The notes beneath the pieces are model-generated. The model was not told the origin of the DNA and ran no database searches. It was given only the letters and a program-made list of their open reading frames with translations. Below, one piece after another: positions 50,044-58,662 of a stretch of 64,000 bases of DNA. Both the position numbers and the translations under genes were made by a program. Source of the stretch: Chloroflexota bacterium (lineage in GTDB: Bacteria > Chloroflexota > Limnocylindria > Limnocylindrales > CSP1-4); the NCBI GenBank assembly GCA_016191345.1, contig JACPOU010000012.1, positions 1-64,000 of the forward strand, given 5' to 3'. Within the stretch, counting starts at the first letter, position 1; every line of letters begins with the position of its first letter.

Positions 50044-51629
50044 GGTCGCGACCGGCGCCGGCGCCGGATCTGATCGCTCACGAGGCCGACGATAGAGGGC
50101 AGCTCGGGGATGCGCAAGGCGAGCGCTGCGGCGATGAAGACGGCCATCCCGCCCGTGGACGCGATCGCGGCGCCGACGAGGATCGTCAGCTTCGACGCCC
50201 CGGGCTCCAGCCAGCTGCCGAGCACCCCGGCCACCGCCGTCGCGACGATCGCGGCTGCAGCCCCACCGGCGATCGCCTCGAGGAGGACACGGAGGATTCC
50301 GCCGAGCTCGAACGTCGGGACGTGCCGGCCCAGCGCGACCAGGAGGACCGCGGCCTCGATCCACGCGGCCACGGCGATCGCGAGCGCGAGCCCGGGCAGC
50401 CCCAGCGGGCCGACCAGCAGCACGCCGAGGATCGTGTTGACGATGACCGCCAGGATCGCCGCCGCGACGGGCGTCCGGGTGTCCTGCCGGGCATAGAAGG
50501 CCCGGGCGAGCACAGCGATCGTGGCATGCGCCGGCAGGCCGAGGAGGAAGAGCGCGAGCGTCTCGGCGGTGCTTCCGATGGCCTCGGCGTCGAACTTGCC
50601 GTAGCCGAAGAGGAGTTCGACGGTCGGGACGCGAAGGGCGATTCCGAGCGCGGCGATCGGGACCATCGCGAAGACGAGCAGGCGGACCGAGCGCGTCACG
50701 AGGGCGACGTACGAGTCGATCGCGCCGACCGCGTGCTCGCGGGAGATCGACGGGAAGATGACGACGCCGAGCGGCACGCCGATGACCCCGACCGGGATCT
50801 GGAGCAGGGCGAAGGCGAGCGTGTAGTTCGAGATCGCGCCCTCGCCGAGCGACGAGGCGAGGGCCGTCATGACGATGAAGGTGACCTGCGAGGCGCCCAG
50901 TCCGAGCGTGCGCGGGGCGAGCAGTCCCAGCACCCGCCGCGCGGCCGCATCCGACAGGTCGAGGACGCGCGCCGGCCGGAACCCGAGGCCGAAGAGCGGC
51001 GGCAGCTGGACGAGGACGTGGCCGGCCGCGCCGGCAACGACGCCGATCGCGAGGCCGGTGACGCCCATCGTCGGCCCGAGAATGATCGCCGACCCGATGA
51101 TTCCGAGGTTGTAGACGATCGGGGCGAAGGCCGCGGCCGTGAACCGGCCCTCGGCATTGAGCGCGCTCGTCGCGACGGCGCCCAGGGCCAGGAGGACCGG
51201 CGCCGCGAGCATCATCCGGGTGAGCTCCGTGGTCCGGGCAAGGTCGACGTCGTCGAAGCCCGGGGCCAGCAGCCGCACGAGGATCGGTGCCGCAAGGAAG
51301 GCGAGCAGGGCGAGCGTCGTCAGGGCCGCAAGGAGGAGATTCGCGAGCGTCGCGATGACCCGCCAGGCGTGGGCCCGGTCCCCTGCCGCGAACAGCCCCG
51401 AGACGACGGGGATCAGCGCCGATCCCATCGCCCCGGCCGCGACGACCTGGTAGATGAGGTCCGGGAGCCGGAACGCGGCGAAGAAGTCATCGAGCTCGGG
51501 TCCCGACCCGAAGGTCGTGGCGAGGACGACGCTCCGGACGTAGCCCAGGACCCGGGACACGAGGAACGCAAGGGCGAGGATCATCCCCGCCCTGACGAGG
51601 GCGCCGCGGGCGGGCGTGGTCCCCGTCAC
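50040..51629 (-). CDS. murJ: Lipid II flippase MurJ (MviN)
   Basis: MOP-superfamily flippase that moves lipid II across the membrane. About 14 transmembrane helices in 529 residues. MurJ landmarks: SRVLGYVRSVVLATTFGSG (TM1 with the conserved Arg), ELDDFFAAFRLPDLIYQVVAAGAM, LAPGFD, PVLLALGAVATSALNAEGRF, ALPRLSR-like VVIFPSISREHA. The start is the GTG at 51629, 7 bases after xerC. It lies with murE and two Fem-like genes, a coherent wall cluster. Confidence 0.94.
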   Translation of the reverse strand: MTGTTPARGALVRAGMILALAFLVSRVLGYVRSVVLATTFGSGPELDDFFAAFRLPDLIYQVVAAGAMGSALIPVVSGLFAAGDRAHAWRVIATLANLLLAALTTLALLAFLAAPILVRLLAPGFDDVDLARTTELTRMMLAAPVLLALGAVATSALNAEGRFTAAAFAPIVYNLGIIGSAIILGPTMGVTGLAIGVVAGAAGHVLVQLPPLFGLGFRPARVLDLSDAAARRVLGLLAPRTLGLGASQVTFIVMTALASSLGEGAISNYTLAFALLQIPVGVIGVPLGVVIFPSISREHAVGAIDSYVALVTRSVRLLVFAMVPIAALGIALRVPTVELLFGYGKFDAEAIGSTAETLALFLLGLPAHATIAVLARAFYARQDTRTPVAAAILAVIVNTILGVLLVGPLGLPGLALAIAVAAWIEAAVLLVALGRHVPTFELGGILRVLLEAIAGGAAAAIVATAVAGVLGSWLEPGASKLTILVGAAIASTGGMAVFIAAALALRIPELPSIVGLVSDQIRRRRRSRP

Positions 51630-51636
51630 CGCGCGG

Positions 51637-52620
51637 TCACGGGGCGGGCTCCGCAATGCGCCGGGCGCGCGGGTGGGCGGAGCGGTAGGCGTCGCGGAGC
51701 CGTGCCGGGGAGACATGCGTGTAGATCTGGGTCGTGGCCAGGCTCTCGTGGCCAAGGAGCTCCTGGACGACGCGGAGGTCGGCCCCGCCGTCGAGGAGGT
51801 GCGTCGCAAAGGAGTGCCGGAGCGTGTGCGGGGAGACGCCGTCCGGCAGGCCGGCAGCCCGGCAGAGACCGTCGATCCGGAGCCGGAGCCCACGGACGCC
51901 GATCGCGTCGCCACGATGGTTGAGGAACAGTTCGGCGGGATCCGGGCCCGGCGAGCGGCGGAGCGCGAGGAGCACTGGCCGGGATTCCTCCAGGTACGTC
52001 GTCAGCGCCGCGACCGCCGGCCGCCCGAGCAGCCCGACACGCTCCTTCCGGCCCTTCCCGAGGACGCGGATCTCGCCGCGACGAAGGGCGAGTGAGCCGA
52101 GGTCCGCGGAGGCGAGCTCGCTGATCCGGAGGCCCGCCGCATAGGCGACCTCGACGATCGCCCGGTCCCGGAGCGCGATGGCCGTGGCCACGCCCGTGCC
52201 GCGCCGGCGATCCGTGCCGGCCGCCCTGGCGAGCTCCGCGTCAACCGCCCCGAGGAGCCGCTCCACCTGCTCGACCTCGAGCACGCGTGGCAATCGCCGC
52301 GGGAGGCGCGGCGTCGAGATCGCGCCCCACGGATCCCCGGCGGCCAGGCCGTCCCGGGCCGCGAACCGATGAAAGGCGCGAATGGCCGCGAGGCGCTGGG
52401 CGACCGAGGTGCGGACGGCGGTCGAGGAGAGCCGGGCGAGGTAGGCCCGCAGGTCGCTGCGGCCGGGGCTCCGCCAGTCGATCCCCCGCTCCCCGAGCCA
52501 GTCGAGGTAGGCCGCCAGCGCGGTCCGGTAGGCCCGGATCGTGTGCGGCGACGCGTCACGCGCGGCGAGCGCCTGCAGGAAGCGCGCGAGGGCGCGTCCG
52601 GAATCGCTCGGCGCGGTCAC
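51637..52620 (-). CDS. xerC: Tyrosine recombinase XerC
   Basis: 327 residues. Core-binding domain (FLQALAARDASPHTIRAYRTALAAYLDWL) and catalytic domain with Arg of AAGLRISELASAD, Lys of GKGRKERVGLL, HTLRHSFATHLLDGGAD and GHESLATTQIYTHV with the Tyr nucleophile. GTG start overlapping the topA stop (GTGA). Direct linkage to topA is the conserved xerC (codV) position in Gram-positive-type genomes, which supports XerC rather than XerD. Confidence 0.93.
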   Translation of the reverse strand: MTAPSDSGRALARFLQALAARDASPHTIRAYRTALAAYLDWLGERGIDWRSPGRSDLRAYLARLSSTAVRTSVAQRLAAIRAFHRFAARDGLAAGDPWGAISTPRLPRRLPRVLEVEQVERLLGAVDAELARAAGTDRRRGTGVATAIALRDRAIVEVAYAAGLRISELASADLGSLALRRGEIRVLGKGRKERVGLLGRPAVAALTTYLEESRPVLLALRRSPGPDPAELFLNHRGDAIGVRGLRLRIDGLCRAAGLPDGVSPHTLRHSFATHLLDGGADLRVVQELLGHESLATTQIYTHVSPARLRDAYRSAHPRARRIAEPAP

Positions 52621-55055
52621 GCGGCCGGCGCGCTGTCGCCCCGCGATCGGCGACTGGCCGGTGTCGACCGGCCGCCGGACGTCGAGCCGCCGCGCGCTCC
52701 GGATGCGCGTCTGGCGCCGCCACGCGCCCCGCCGCGGGCCGGCCGCTTCGGGGCCAGCGCGGCGGGATCCGGCTGTCCACCGGCCAGGCGGCGCCCGACG
52801 AGCGGTGCCTCGCCCTCGGGGAGCTCGATCGCGGCACCGCACCGCAGGCAGAGCGCGCCATCCGGGCGGCGGCCCACCGGGCCGTCGTCGGCATCGTGGA
52901 CCGCCCCGAGCGGCTCGAAGTTCGTCGTGAAGTCGCACTTCGGGTAGGCGGAGCAGCCCCAGAAGACGTTGCCGGTCCGCCGCGCGCGACGCGCGACGAG
53001 ATGGCCGTCGCCGTTCTTCGGACAGATGACCTCGAACGGGAGCTGGTCCGGCGGCGGCGGCCCGTCGCGCTGGATGAAGTCGCAGTCCGGGTACCGCGAG
53101 CAGCCGACGAACGGCCCGAACCGTCCGCTCCGCGACGTCAGGACGCCCTCGCCGCACTTCGGGCAGACCTCGCCCGTCCCCGGCAGCTGCGGCGCCTCGT
53201 CCCCCGGCAGCGGCCGCGATTCCTTGTGCTCCGGATACTCGGAGCAGGCGAGGAACCGGCCGTTCCGGCCGAGGCGAATGACCATCGGGTGGCCGAGCGA
53301 GCAGACCTCGTCAGACGCTTCCGTCGTGAAGTCCTTGCGCTTCAGTTCCCGGCGCTTCTCGGCCACTCGATCCCTGAGAGGCCCGTAGAACGCCTCGAGG
53401 AGGGGCACCCACGGCCGCTCGCCTCGGGCGACCTCGTCCAGCTCCTCCTCCATCCGGGCGGTGAAGGCGACGTCGACGTAGTCGCCGAAGTGCTCGACGA
53501 GGAGGTCGGTGACGATGTCACCGATCAGCTCCGGCCGGAGCCGCCGCTCCTCGATCCGGACGTAGCCCCGGTCCACGATCGTCGAGAGCGTCGCCGCGTA
53601 TGTCGACGGCCGGCCGATCCCATGCTCCTCGAGGGCCTTGACGAGCGAGGCCTCGGTGAACCGCGGCGGCGGCTCGGTGAAGTGCTGCGTCGGCTCCACC
53701 TCGGTGACGGTCGTCCGGTCGCCCTCGGCGAGCGCCGGCAGGCGGCCCTCGGACTCCTCCTCGCCGTCATCGTCGCGGCCTTCCGTGTAGACCCGGGCAA
53801 AGCCGTCGAAGAGCGTCCGCGTCGCGCTGGCCCGGAGCTCGTACGGGCCCGCGGCGAGCTCCGCGGTCGTCGTCTCGAGCTGCTTGGCCGCCATCTGCGA
53901 GGCGAGGGCGCGCTGCCAGATCAGCCGGTAGAGGCGCAGCTCCTCAGGCTTGAGCATGCTCGCGAGGCTGTCCGGATCCCGCCGGAAGCTCGTGGGCCGG
54001 ATCGATTCGTGGGCCTCCTGGGCGCCCTTGCTCTTCGTCCTGTAGACGCGGCCCTTCGGCATCGTGTACGGCTGGCCGTACCGGTCGGCGATGACCTCGC
54101 GGGCCTCGCCCATCGCGATTCCGGCGATGGCCGTCGAGTCGGTTCGCATGTAGGTGATGAGGCCGACGTGGCCGTCGAGCGTGTCCACGCCCTCGTAGAG
54201 CCGCTGGGCGACAGACATCGTCCGCTTCGGGCTGAAGCTGAGCTTCCGGCTCGCCTCCTGCTGGAGCGTCGACGTCGTGAACGGCGGGGCCGGGCTTCGC
54301 TGCTGGGTCCGCGTCCCGATGCTCGAGACGACCGGCTGCAGGGACCGGAGGGCCTCGGCGTGATGCGTCGCCGACGCCTCGTCCGCGACGTCGAGCGGCT
54401 TGCCGTCGACCTTGACGAGATCGGCGCCGAAGGCCTCGCCAGCGGCCGTCGCGAGCGTCGCGCGCAGCGTCCAATACTCGCGGGCGGTGAAGGCGAGGAT
54501 CTCCCGCTCGCGCTCGACCACGAGCCGGACCGCGACCGACTGGACGCGCCCGGCCGACAGGCCGCCGCGGACCTTCCGGGACAGGAGCGGGCTCAGGGTG
54601 TAGCCGACGAGGCGGTCCACGATCCGCCGCGCCTGCTGCGCGTCCACGAGGTCCGTGTCGATCTCACGCGGGTGGTCGAACGCGTCGCGGACGGCCCGCT
54701 CGGTGATCTCGGAGAAGGTCACCCGGCGCGTCTTCGAGGCCGGGACGTGAGCCGCCTCGGCGACGTGCCACGCGATCGCCTCGCCCTCCCGATCGAGGTC
54801 CGTGGCGAGGAAGACCGTGTCCGCCGTCCGGGCCGCCTTCTCGATCGCGTCGACCTGCTTCCGCCGGTCGTCCGAGATGACGTACTCGGGCGTGAAGCCA
54901 TGGTCGACGTCGACGCCGAACTTGCCCTTGCCGGGATTCTCGGGCAGGTCCCGGACGTGACCGTACGAGGCCAGGACGCGGTAATCGTCGCCGAGGTAGC
55001 GCTCGATCGTGCGGGCCTTGGCCGGCGACTCAACGATCACCAGGTGCTTCGGCAT
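52617..55055 (-). CDS. topA: DNA topoisomerase I
   Basis: Type IA topoisomerase relaxing negative supercoils, 812 residues. Toprim domain with LVIVESPAKARTIERYLG and LATDLDREGEAIAWH; catalytic Tyr in GLITYMRTDST (near residue 305). Four C-terminal zinc-ribbon repeats follow: the second (VCPKCGEG...CSRYPDC) is intact, the first and third have lost Cys (VCSLGH, ICPKNG), the fourth is partial. An Arg/Gly/Ser-rich tail ends the protein. A TATAGT hexamer lies 8 bases upstream of the ATG. First gene of the six-gene topA-murE operon. Confidence 0.96.
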   Translation of the reverse strand: MPKHLVIVESPAKARTIERYLGDDYRVLASYGHVRDLPENPGKGKFGVDVDHGFTPEYVISDDRRKQVDAIEKAARTADTVFLATDLDREGEAIAWHVAEAAHVPASKTRRVTFSEITERAVRDAFDHPREIDTDLVDAQQARRIVDRLVGYTLSPLLSRKVRGGLSAGRVQSVAVRLVVEREREILAFTAREYWTLRATLATAAGEAFGADLVKVDGKPLDVADEASATHHAEALRSLQPVVSSIGTRTQQRSPAPPFTTSTLQQEASRKLSFSPKRTMSVAQRLYEGVDTLDGHVGLITYMRTDSTAIAGIAMGEAREVIADRYGQPYTMPKGRVYRTKSKGAQEAHESIRPTSFRRDPDSLASMLKPEELRLYRLIWQRALASQMAAKQLETTTAELAAGPYELRASATRTLFDGFARVYTEGRDDDGEEESEGRLPALAEGDRTTVTEVEPTQHFTEPPPRFTEASLVKALEEHGIGRPSTYAATLSTIVDRGYVRIEERRLRPELIGDIVTDLLVEHFGDYVDVAFTARMEEELDEVARGERPWVPLLEAFYGPLRDRVAEKRRELKRKDFTTEASDEVCSLGHPMVIRLGRNGRFLACSEYPEHKESRPLPGDEAPQLPGTGEVCPKCGEGVLTSRSGRFGPFVGCSRYPDCDFIQRDGPPPPDQLPFEVICPKNGDGHLVARRARRTGNVFWGCSAYPKCDFTTNFEPLGAVHDADDGPVGRRPDGALCLRCGAAIELPEGEAPLVGRRLAGGQPDPAALAPKRPARGGARGGARRASGARGGSTSGGRSTPASRRSRGDSAPAA

Positions 55056-55063
55056 CGGGCGGG

Positions 55064-55069
55064 ACTATA
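55064..55069 (-). promoter_or_regulatory. Candidate -10 (TATAGT) for leaderless topA operon
   Basis: Near-consensus hexamer 8 bases upstream of the topA ATG. A 12-bp perfect palindrome, ccgggatcccgg (55097-55108), lies just upstream. Confidence 0.45.
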
Positions 55070-55108
55070 CCTCAGGCCCCTGCACGCCCCGTTATCCCGG
55101 GATCCCGG

Positions 55109-55435
55109 TCAGGCCTCGCGTACGCGCCGCAGGAAGTCCTCGTCGATCTCGACGTCCTCGTCGCCCGCCGGCGCCGGCGCCGCGGGCCGGCCCTCGACGA
55201 CCTCGTCCCTCGGCCGACCGGCGCTGTCCGTGCCCGCCGCGTGGATCTCGAGGAAGCGGATGTGGAGGTACGGAAAGACGAAGGTCGAGCTGGAGCTGTC
55301 GACGAACACGGGCCGCCGGCCGTCGAGGGTCCGGAGATTCGTGCAGATCAGGTTGAGGTCGGTGGGCTTCGGCTCCTCGAGAAGGTCGGCGAGGACCGGC
55401 TGCTCGCTGAGCAGGTGGATCACGACGCGCTGCAT
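55109..55435 (-). CDS. Conserved-looking hypothetical protein
   Basis: 108 residues. A compact beta-rich first part (RVVIHLLSEQPVLADLLEEP, LRTLDGRRPVFVDSSSSTFVFP, LHIRFLEI) and an acidic C-terminal helix (DEDVEIDEDFLRRVREA). Not recognised. It starts 10 bases after the Ig/CAP gene, so is probably co-transcribed with it. The 53-bp gap before topA has its own -10, separating it from topA. No signal peptide or membrane segment. Confidence 0.6.
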   Translation of the reverse strand: MQRVVIHLLSEQPVLADLLEEPKPTDLNLICTNLRTLDGRRPVFVDSSSSTFVFPYLHIRFLEIHAAGTDSAGRPRDEVVEGRPAAPAPAGDEDVEIDEDFLRRVREA

Positions 55436-55445
55436 GGCCGGCGGT

Positions 55446-57137
55446 TCAGCGCGGGCGGTAGAAGTCGACGACGAGGCGGACGCGACCGCTGGCCGCCCAG
55501 ACCCCGATGCCGACCCGGTCGTACTTGGTGTTCATCAGGTTGACCCAGTGGCCGCCGCTGTAACTCCGTTCGCTCTGGTAGAAGAGGTGTGTCCCGAGAA
55601 CGGAGGCATACGGCTCGCCGCTCCGGCAGCCCAGGTTCTCCGCCCAGATGTAGCTCGTATAGCCGGCGGCCTTCAGGCGGTCGGCCGGCGTGCCCCCGGA
55701 GAAGTGGGTGCACAGGTTGCTGAGGGCGAGCTTCTTCGCATAGGGGCGGGAGACGGTGGCGCTGATCCCGGCGTCCTGCACCAGCGGGGGCACGACCTGG
55801 CCGCCGGAGGCGGTACAGCCGCCGCTGGACGTGACGAGGCCGCCGCCGCGATTGCAGTTCATGAGCTTCAGGTAGTAGGTCTCCACGGCGCCCCAGGTGC
55901 CGGAGCCGAGGCTGCCGCCCGAGGTTCCGCCGGACGTTCCGCCGGCCGTCCCGCCGGACGTCCCGCCGCTCGTGCTGGGCGGTTTCGGCGGCACCGGCCT
56001 GGCGGCGGTCGTGAAGGAGACCGAGCTCGCGGCCCGGACCGGGAGTCCGGCCTTCGAGGTCGCTCCGGTGCCGATCGCGATCGTCACCGACTGCGAGTAG
56101 CCCAGGACGACCTTCGGATCGAAGATGAGGACGGTGTCGTTCTCGGCCCAGCTGAAGCTGCCCGCGATGGCCACGGCGCCCTGGGTCGCGGACCAGGCCG
56201 CCTCCGTCGTCGATCGGTCCATCGGCTCCGTGAAGCGGACCGAGAGGTTCTGGCTCCAGGCGACGCCTGCCGAGCGGTTGGCGGGCCGGAAGCGGACGAC
56301 CGCGGGCGCGGCGGCAGTCCGGATCTGCAGCGCCTGGCCGCCGACCTCGACCCCCTCCGCGTCGAGGACCCCGGCGGCGAGCGCCACGCGGTAGGCCGTG
56401 TCCCCCCGGAGCGGGGCGTCCGGGACGAACTCGAAGGCAGGAGCGTCGGGTACGGCGTCCGCGGCCGGGACCAGCCGCCCGGCCAGCGCCGGCTCCACAT
56501 CGAGGCCGACGGTCGACGCGTCGACCGGACCGTCAAAGGTGATCCGGAAGGTCGTCGCCGCGGTCGCCTCATTGCCGGCGAGGTTCGTCGCCGCGAGGGT
56601 GGCCGCAACGGGCGGGCGGGTATTGAAGGCGGCCCGGAGCCGCCGCTCGAGGGGCCGGCCGTCCGCATCGAGGGCGCCGGGCAGGACCGTGATCGAGTAG
56701 AAGGTCCCCGTCCGCCAGATGGTGGCGGGGCGAATGATCAGGCGCGTCGCCGTGTCATCCCATCCGAAGGTCACGTCCGTCGCGGGCGTGACCCGGATCA
56801 TCGACTCGACGCTCGCCGCGTTCATGGCCGCCGCGAACGAGATCGTGACGGGAGCGACCGGTGATTCGGACGTCAGGATCTCGGTCGTGAACTCGGTCGG
56901 GTCGATGGCGGTTGCGCGCGACGGAGGCGTCGCCGCCGTGGGCGCGGGACGGGTGCCGGGGAACGCGACGATCGCGCCGACGGCGAGGACGATCGCGAGG
57001 ACGAAGAGGCGGCGAGCCCCCGCGCGACTGACGAGCGATCGGCCGATCACGCCGGCGAGGACGGGGACCGCCAGGGCGGTCGCGAACACGTTCCGCAATA
57101 CGTTCAGTCTCCTGGCACGTCGCTGGGACGATGGCAT
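55446..57137 (-). CDS. Membrane-anchored surface protein with Ig-like and CAP domains
   Basis: 563 residues. An N-terminal basic segment and transmembrane helix (LFVLAIVLAVGAIVAFPG) is followed by three SbsA-type Ig-like domains, each with the pattern VTISFAAAMNAASV / TFRITFDGPVDASTV / LSVRFTEPMDRSTT. A GGT/GGTSGG linker encoded by 12-bp DNA repeats (about 55916-55972) follows. The C-terminal CAP/SCP (YkwD-like) domain ends in SGGHWVNLMNTKYDRVGIGV and VVDFYRPR; its Cys residues may form disulfides. It is likely an exported wall-associated protein. Start uncertain: ATG at 57137 used, a GTG at 57182 is possible. Confidence 0.78.
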   Translation of the reverse strand: MPSSQRRARRLNVLRNVFATALAVPVLAGVIGRSLVSRAGARRLFVLAIVLAVGAIVAFPGTRPAPTAATPPSRATAIDPTEFTTEILTSESPVAPVTISFAAAMNAASVESMIRVTPATDVTFGWDDTATRLIIRPATIWRTGTFYSITVLPGALDADGRPLERRLRAAFNTRPPVAATLAATNLAGNEATAATTFRITFDGPVDASTVGLDVEPALAGRLVPAADAVPDAPAFEFVPDAPLRGDTAYRVALAAGVLDAEGVEVGGQALQIRTAAAPAVVRFRPANRSAGVAWSQNLSVRFTEPMDRSTTEAAWSATQGAVAIAGSFSWAENDTVLIFDPKVVLGYSQSVTIAIGTGATSKAGLPVRAASSVSFTTAARPVPPKPPSTSGGTSGGTAGGTSGGTSGGSLGSGTWGAVETYYLKLMNCNRGGGLVTSSGGCTASGGQVVPPLVQDAGISATVSRPYAKKLALSNLCTHFSGGTPADRLKAAGYTSYIWAENLGCRSGEPYASVLGTHLFYQSERSYSGGHWVNLMNTKYDRVGIGVWAASGRVRLVVDFYRPR

Positions 57138-57210
57138 CGTGAGGCTGGGCGCCGAGCTTGGCGGCCGGTCGAAGGATAGCACGGCCCATTCCGGAGTCGC
57201 CTCCGAGGGG

Positions 57211-58662
57211 TCAGGCAGCCGGATCTCCGGCCCGCGCCGGCGGCTCCATCTCGAGGCGGCCGGCGGGCCGGTAACGGCCGAAGGAGCCCGTCACGAGGCC
57301 CCGTGCCTCGAGCGCGGTGAGGCCGCCCAGCACGGCCGCGAGCGGCATCGTCGTGACCGCCACGAGCTCGTCGACGGTCGCAGCGCCGGCGACGAGCGCA
57401 TCCGCGAGACGCGCATCGCGAGGGGCGAGCTCCAGGCGGCGGGCGGCCGAGGTCGGCTCGCGGACGGGTCGTGGCGAGGGGCGAAGGGAGGGCGCCGTCG
57501 CCGGGCCGGAGCGGCGTGCGGGCAGCGGCGCCGGAAACGCGGCCGGAAACGCGGCCGGAAACGCGGCCGCGGCGACGAGCCCGAGGTCGTCGAGGAGCTG
57601 CGGGATCCCGGCGACGATCCGCGCCTCGCCCGGGAATTCCCGGAGCCAGGACAGGCAGCCCGCCGATTCCGGAGCGTCGATCGGTCCCGGCACGACGAAG
57701 AGGTCGCGGCCCTGGTCCAGCGCCCAGCGGGCGGTCACGAGCGCCCCGCTCGTCGCCCCGGCCTCGACGACGACGACGGCATCGGCGAGGCCGCTGATGA
57801 TCCGGTTGCGGCGGGGAAACGTCCCGCGCGTGGGCTCGGTGCCCGGCGGATGCTCGGACACGATCGCGCCCCCGGAGGCGACGATCGCGTCGGCGAGGTG
57901 ATCGTGGGATTTCGGGAAGAGCCGGTCGTGCCCGCCGCCGATCACGCCCACGGTCCGGCCGTTCGCGAGAACGACGGCCTGGTGGGCCGCCCCGTCGATG
58001 CCGGTCGCGAGCCCGCTGGTCACGAGCGCGCCGGCGCGCGCCAGGGCCGCTCCGAGGCGCGCGGCGGTTCGACGGCCGGCATCGGTCGGCCGTCGCGTCC
58101 CCACCACGGCCACGGCGTGGCTGGCCTCGAGGGCTGAGACCTCGCCGCGGACGAACAGGACCCGCGGCGGCAGCTCGATCCGGCGGAGCCGCTGCGGGTA
58201 GCGGGAATCTGCGGACGACAGTGGCGCGACGCCCGCCGCCGCCATCGCGTCGAGGATCCGTCCGGGCTGCCGCGCCGCGACCGCGAGCGCCTCCGCCGCG
58301 CCATCGCTCATGGCATGTCCGCGACGGTCCGGATCCGGGTCCCGGCTGGCACCGAGCAGGGCCCGGACCCCGCTGGGCACGAGGGCCGCGGCCAGCACCT
58401 CGCGCGGATCGCCGAATGCCTCGAGGAGCCGTTCCAGGAAGATGGGCCCGACGCCGGTCGCGGACGTGAGGACGGCGAGCGCCTCGGCCTCGGAGAGCGC
58501 ATCGACCGCCGGCGAGGCGCTGGCGCCCCCGGTGCCCGCACCCGGAGCGCGGACATCGGCGCCCGGCCCGCGGTCCATCCCCGGCGCACCGTCGCCGCCG
58601 TCCGCCTCCGGGAGGTGGGCCGCCAGCGGTCCGAGCGGTCCATGCCGTCCGATGCCGAGCAT
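57211..58662 (-). CDS. dprA: DNA-processing protein DprA
   Basis: Loads RecA on incoming single-stranded DNA during natural transformation. 483 residues: N-terminal HhH-like region (LTSATGVGPIFLERLLEAFGDPREVL), Rossmann core with VAVVGTRRPTDAGRRTAARLG, GALVTSGLATGIDGAAHQAVV, GTFPRRNRIISGLADAVVVVEAGATSGALVTA split in conserved blocks, and a C-terminal winged helix (DELVAVTTMPLAAVLGGLTALEARGLV). A low-complexity linker contains AAFP repeats. TGATG overlap with comM. Together they suggest competence. Confidence 0.94.
   Translation of the reverse strand: MLGIGRHGPLGPLAAHLPEADGGDGAPGMDRGPGADVRAPGAGTGGASASPAVDALSEAEALAVLTSATGVGPIFLERLLEAFGDPREVLAAALVPSGVRALLGASRDPDPDRRGHAMSDGAAEALAVAARQPGRILDAMAAAGVAPLSSADSRYPQRLRRIELPPRVLFVRGEVSALEASHAVAVVGTRRPTDAGRRTAARLGAALARAGALVTSGLATGIDGAAHQAVVLANGRTVGVIGGGHDRLFPKSHDHLADAIVASGGAIVSEHPPGTEPTRGTFPRRNRIISGLADAVVVVEAGATSGALVTARWALDQGRDLFVVPGPIDAPESAGCLSWLREFPGEARIVAGIPQLLDDLGLVAAAAFPAAFPAAFPAPLPARRSGPATAPSLRPSPRPVREPTSAARRLELAPRDARLADALVAGAATVDELVAVTTMPLAAVLGGLTALEARGLVTGSFGRYRPAGRLEMEPPARAGDPAA
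57531..57566. repeat. 12-bp x3 tandem repeat inside dprA
   Basis: ccggaaacgcgg three times in a row, encoding the AAFP linker repeats between the Rossmann and winged-helix domains; in-frame, so length changes would be tolerated. Confidence 0.9.

Noticed and set aside
52287-56864. A 1525-codon plus-strand ORF, and similar giants (38268-42122, 30532-32919, 43782-46094)
   Set aside because: They lie opposite topA, aspS/hisS, alaS and rel and translate to Arg/Ala/Pro/Asp-rich low-complexity sequence. Stop codons are rare in mirror frames of GC-rich genes.
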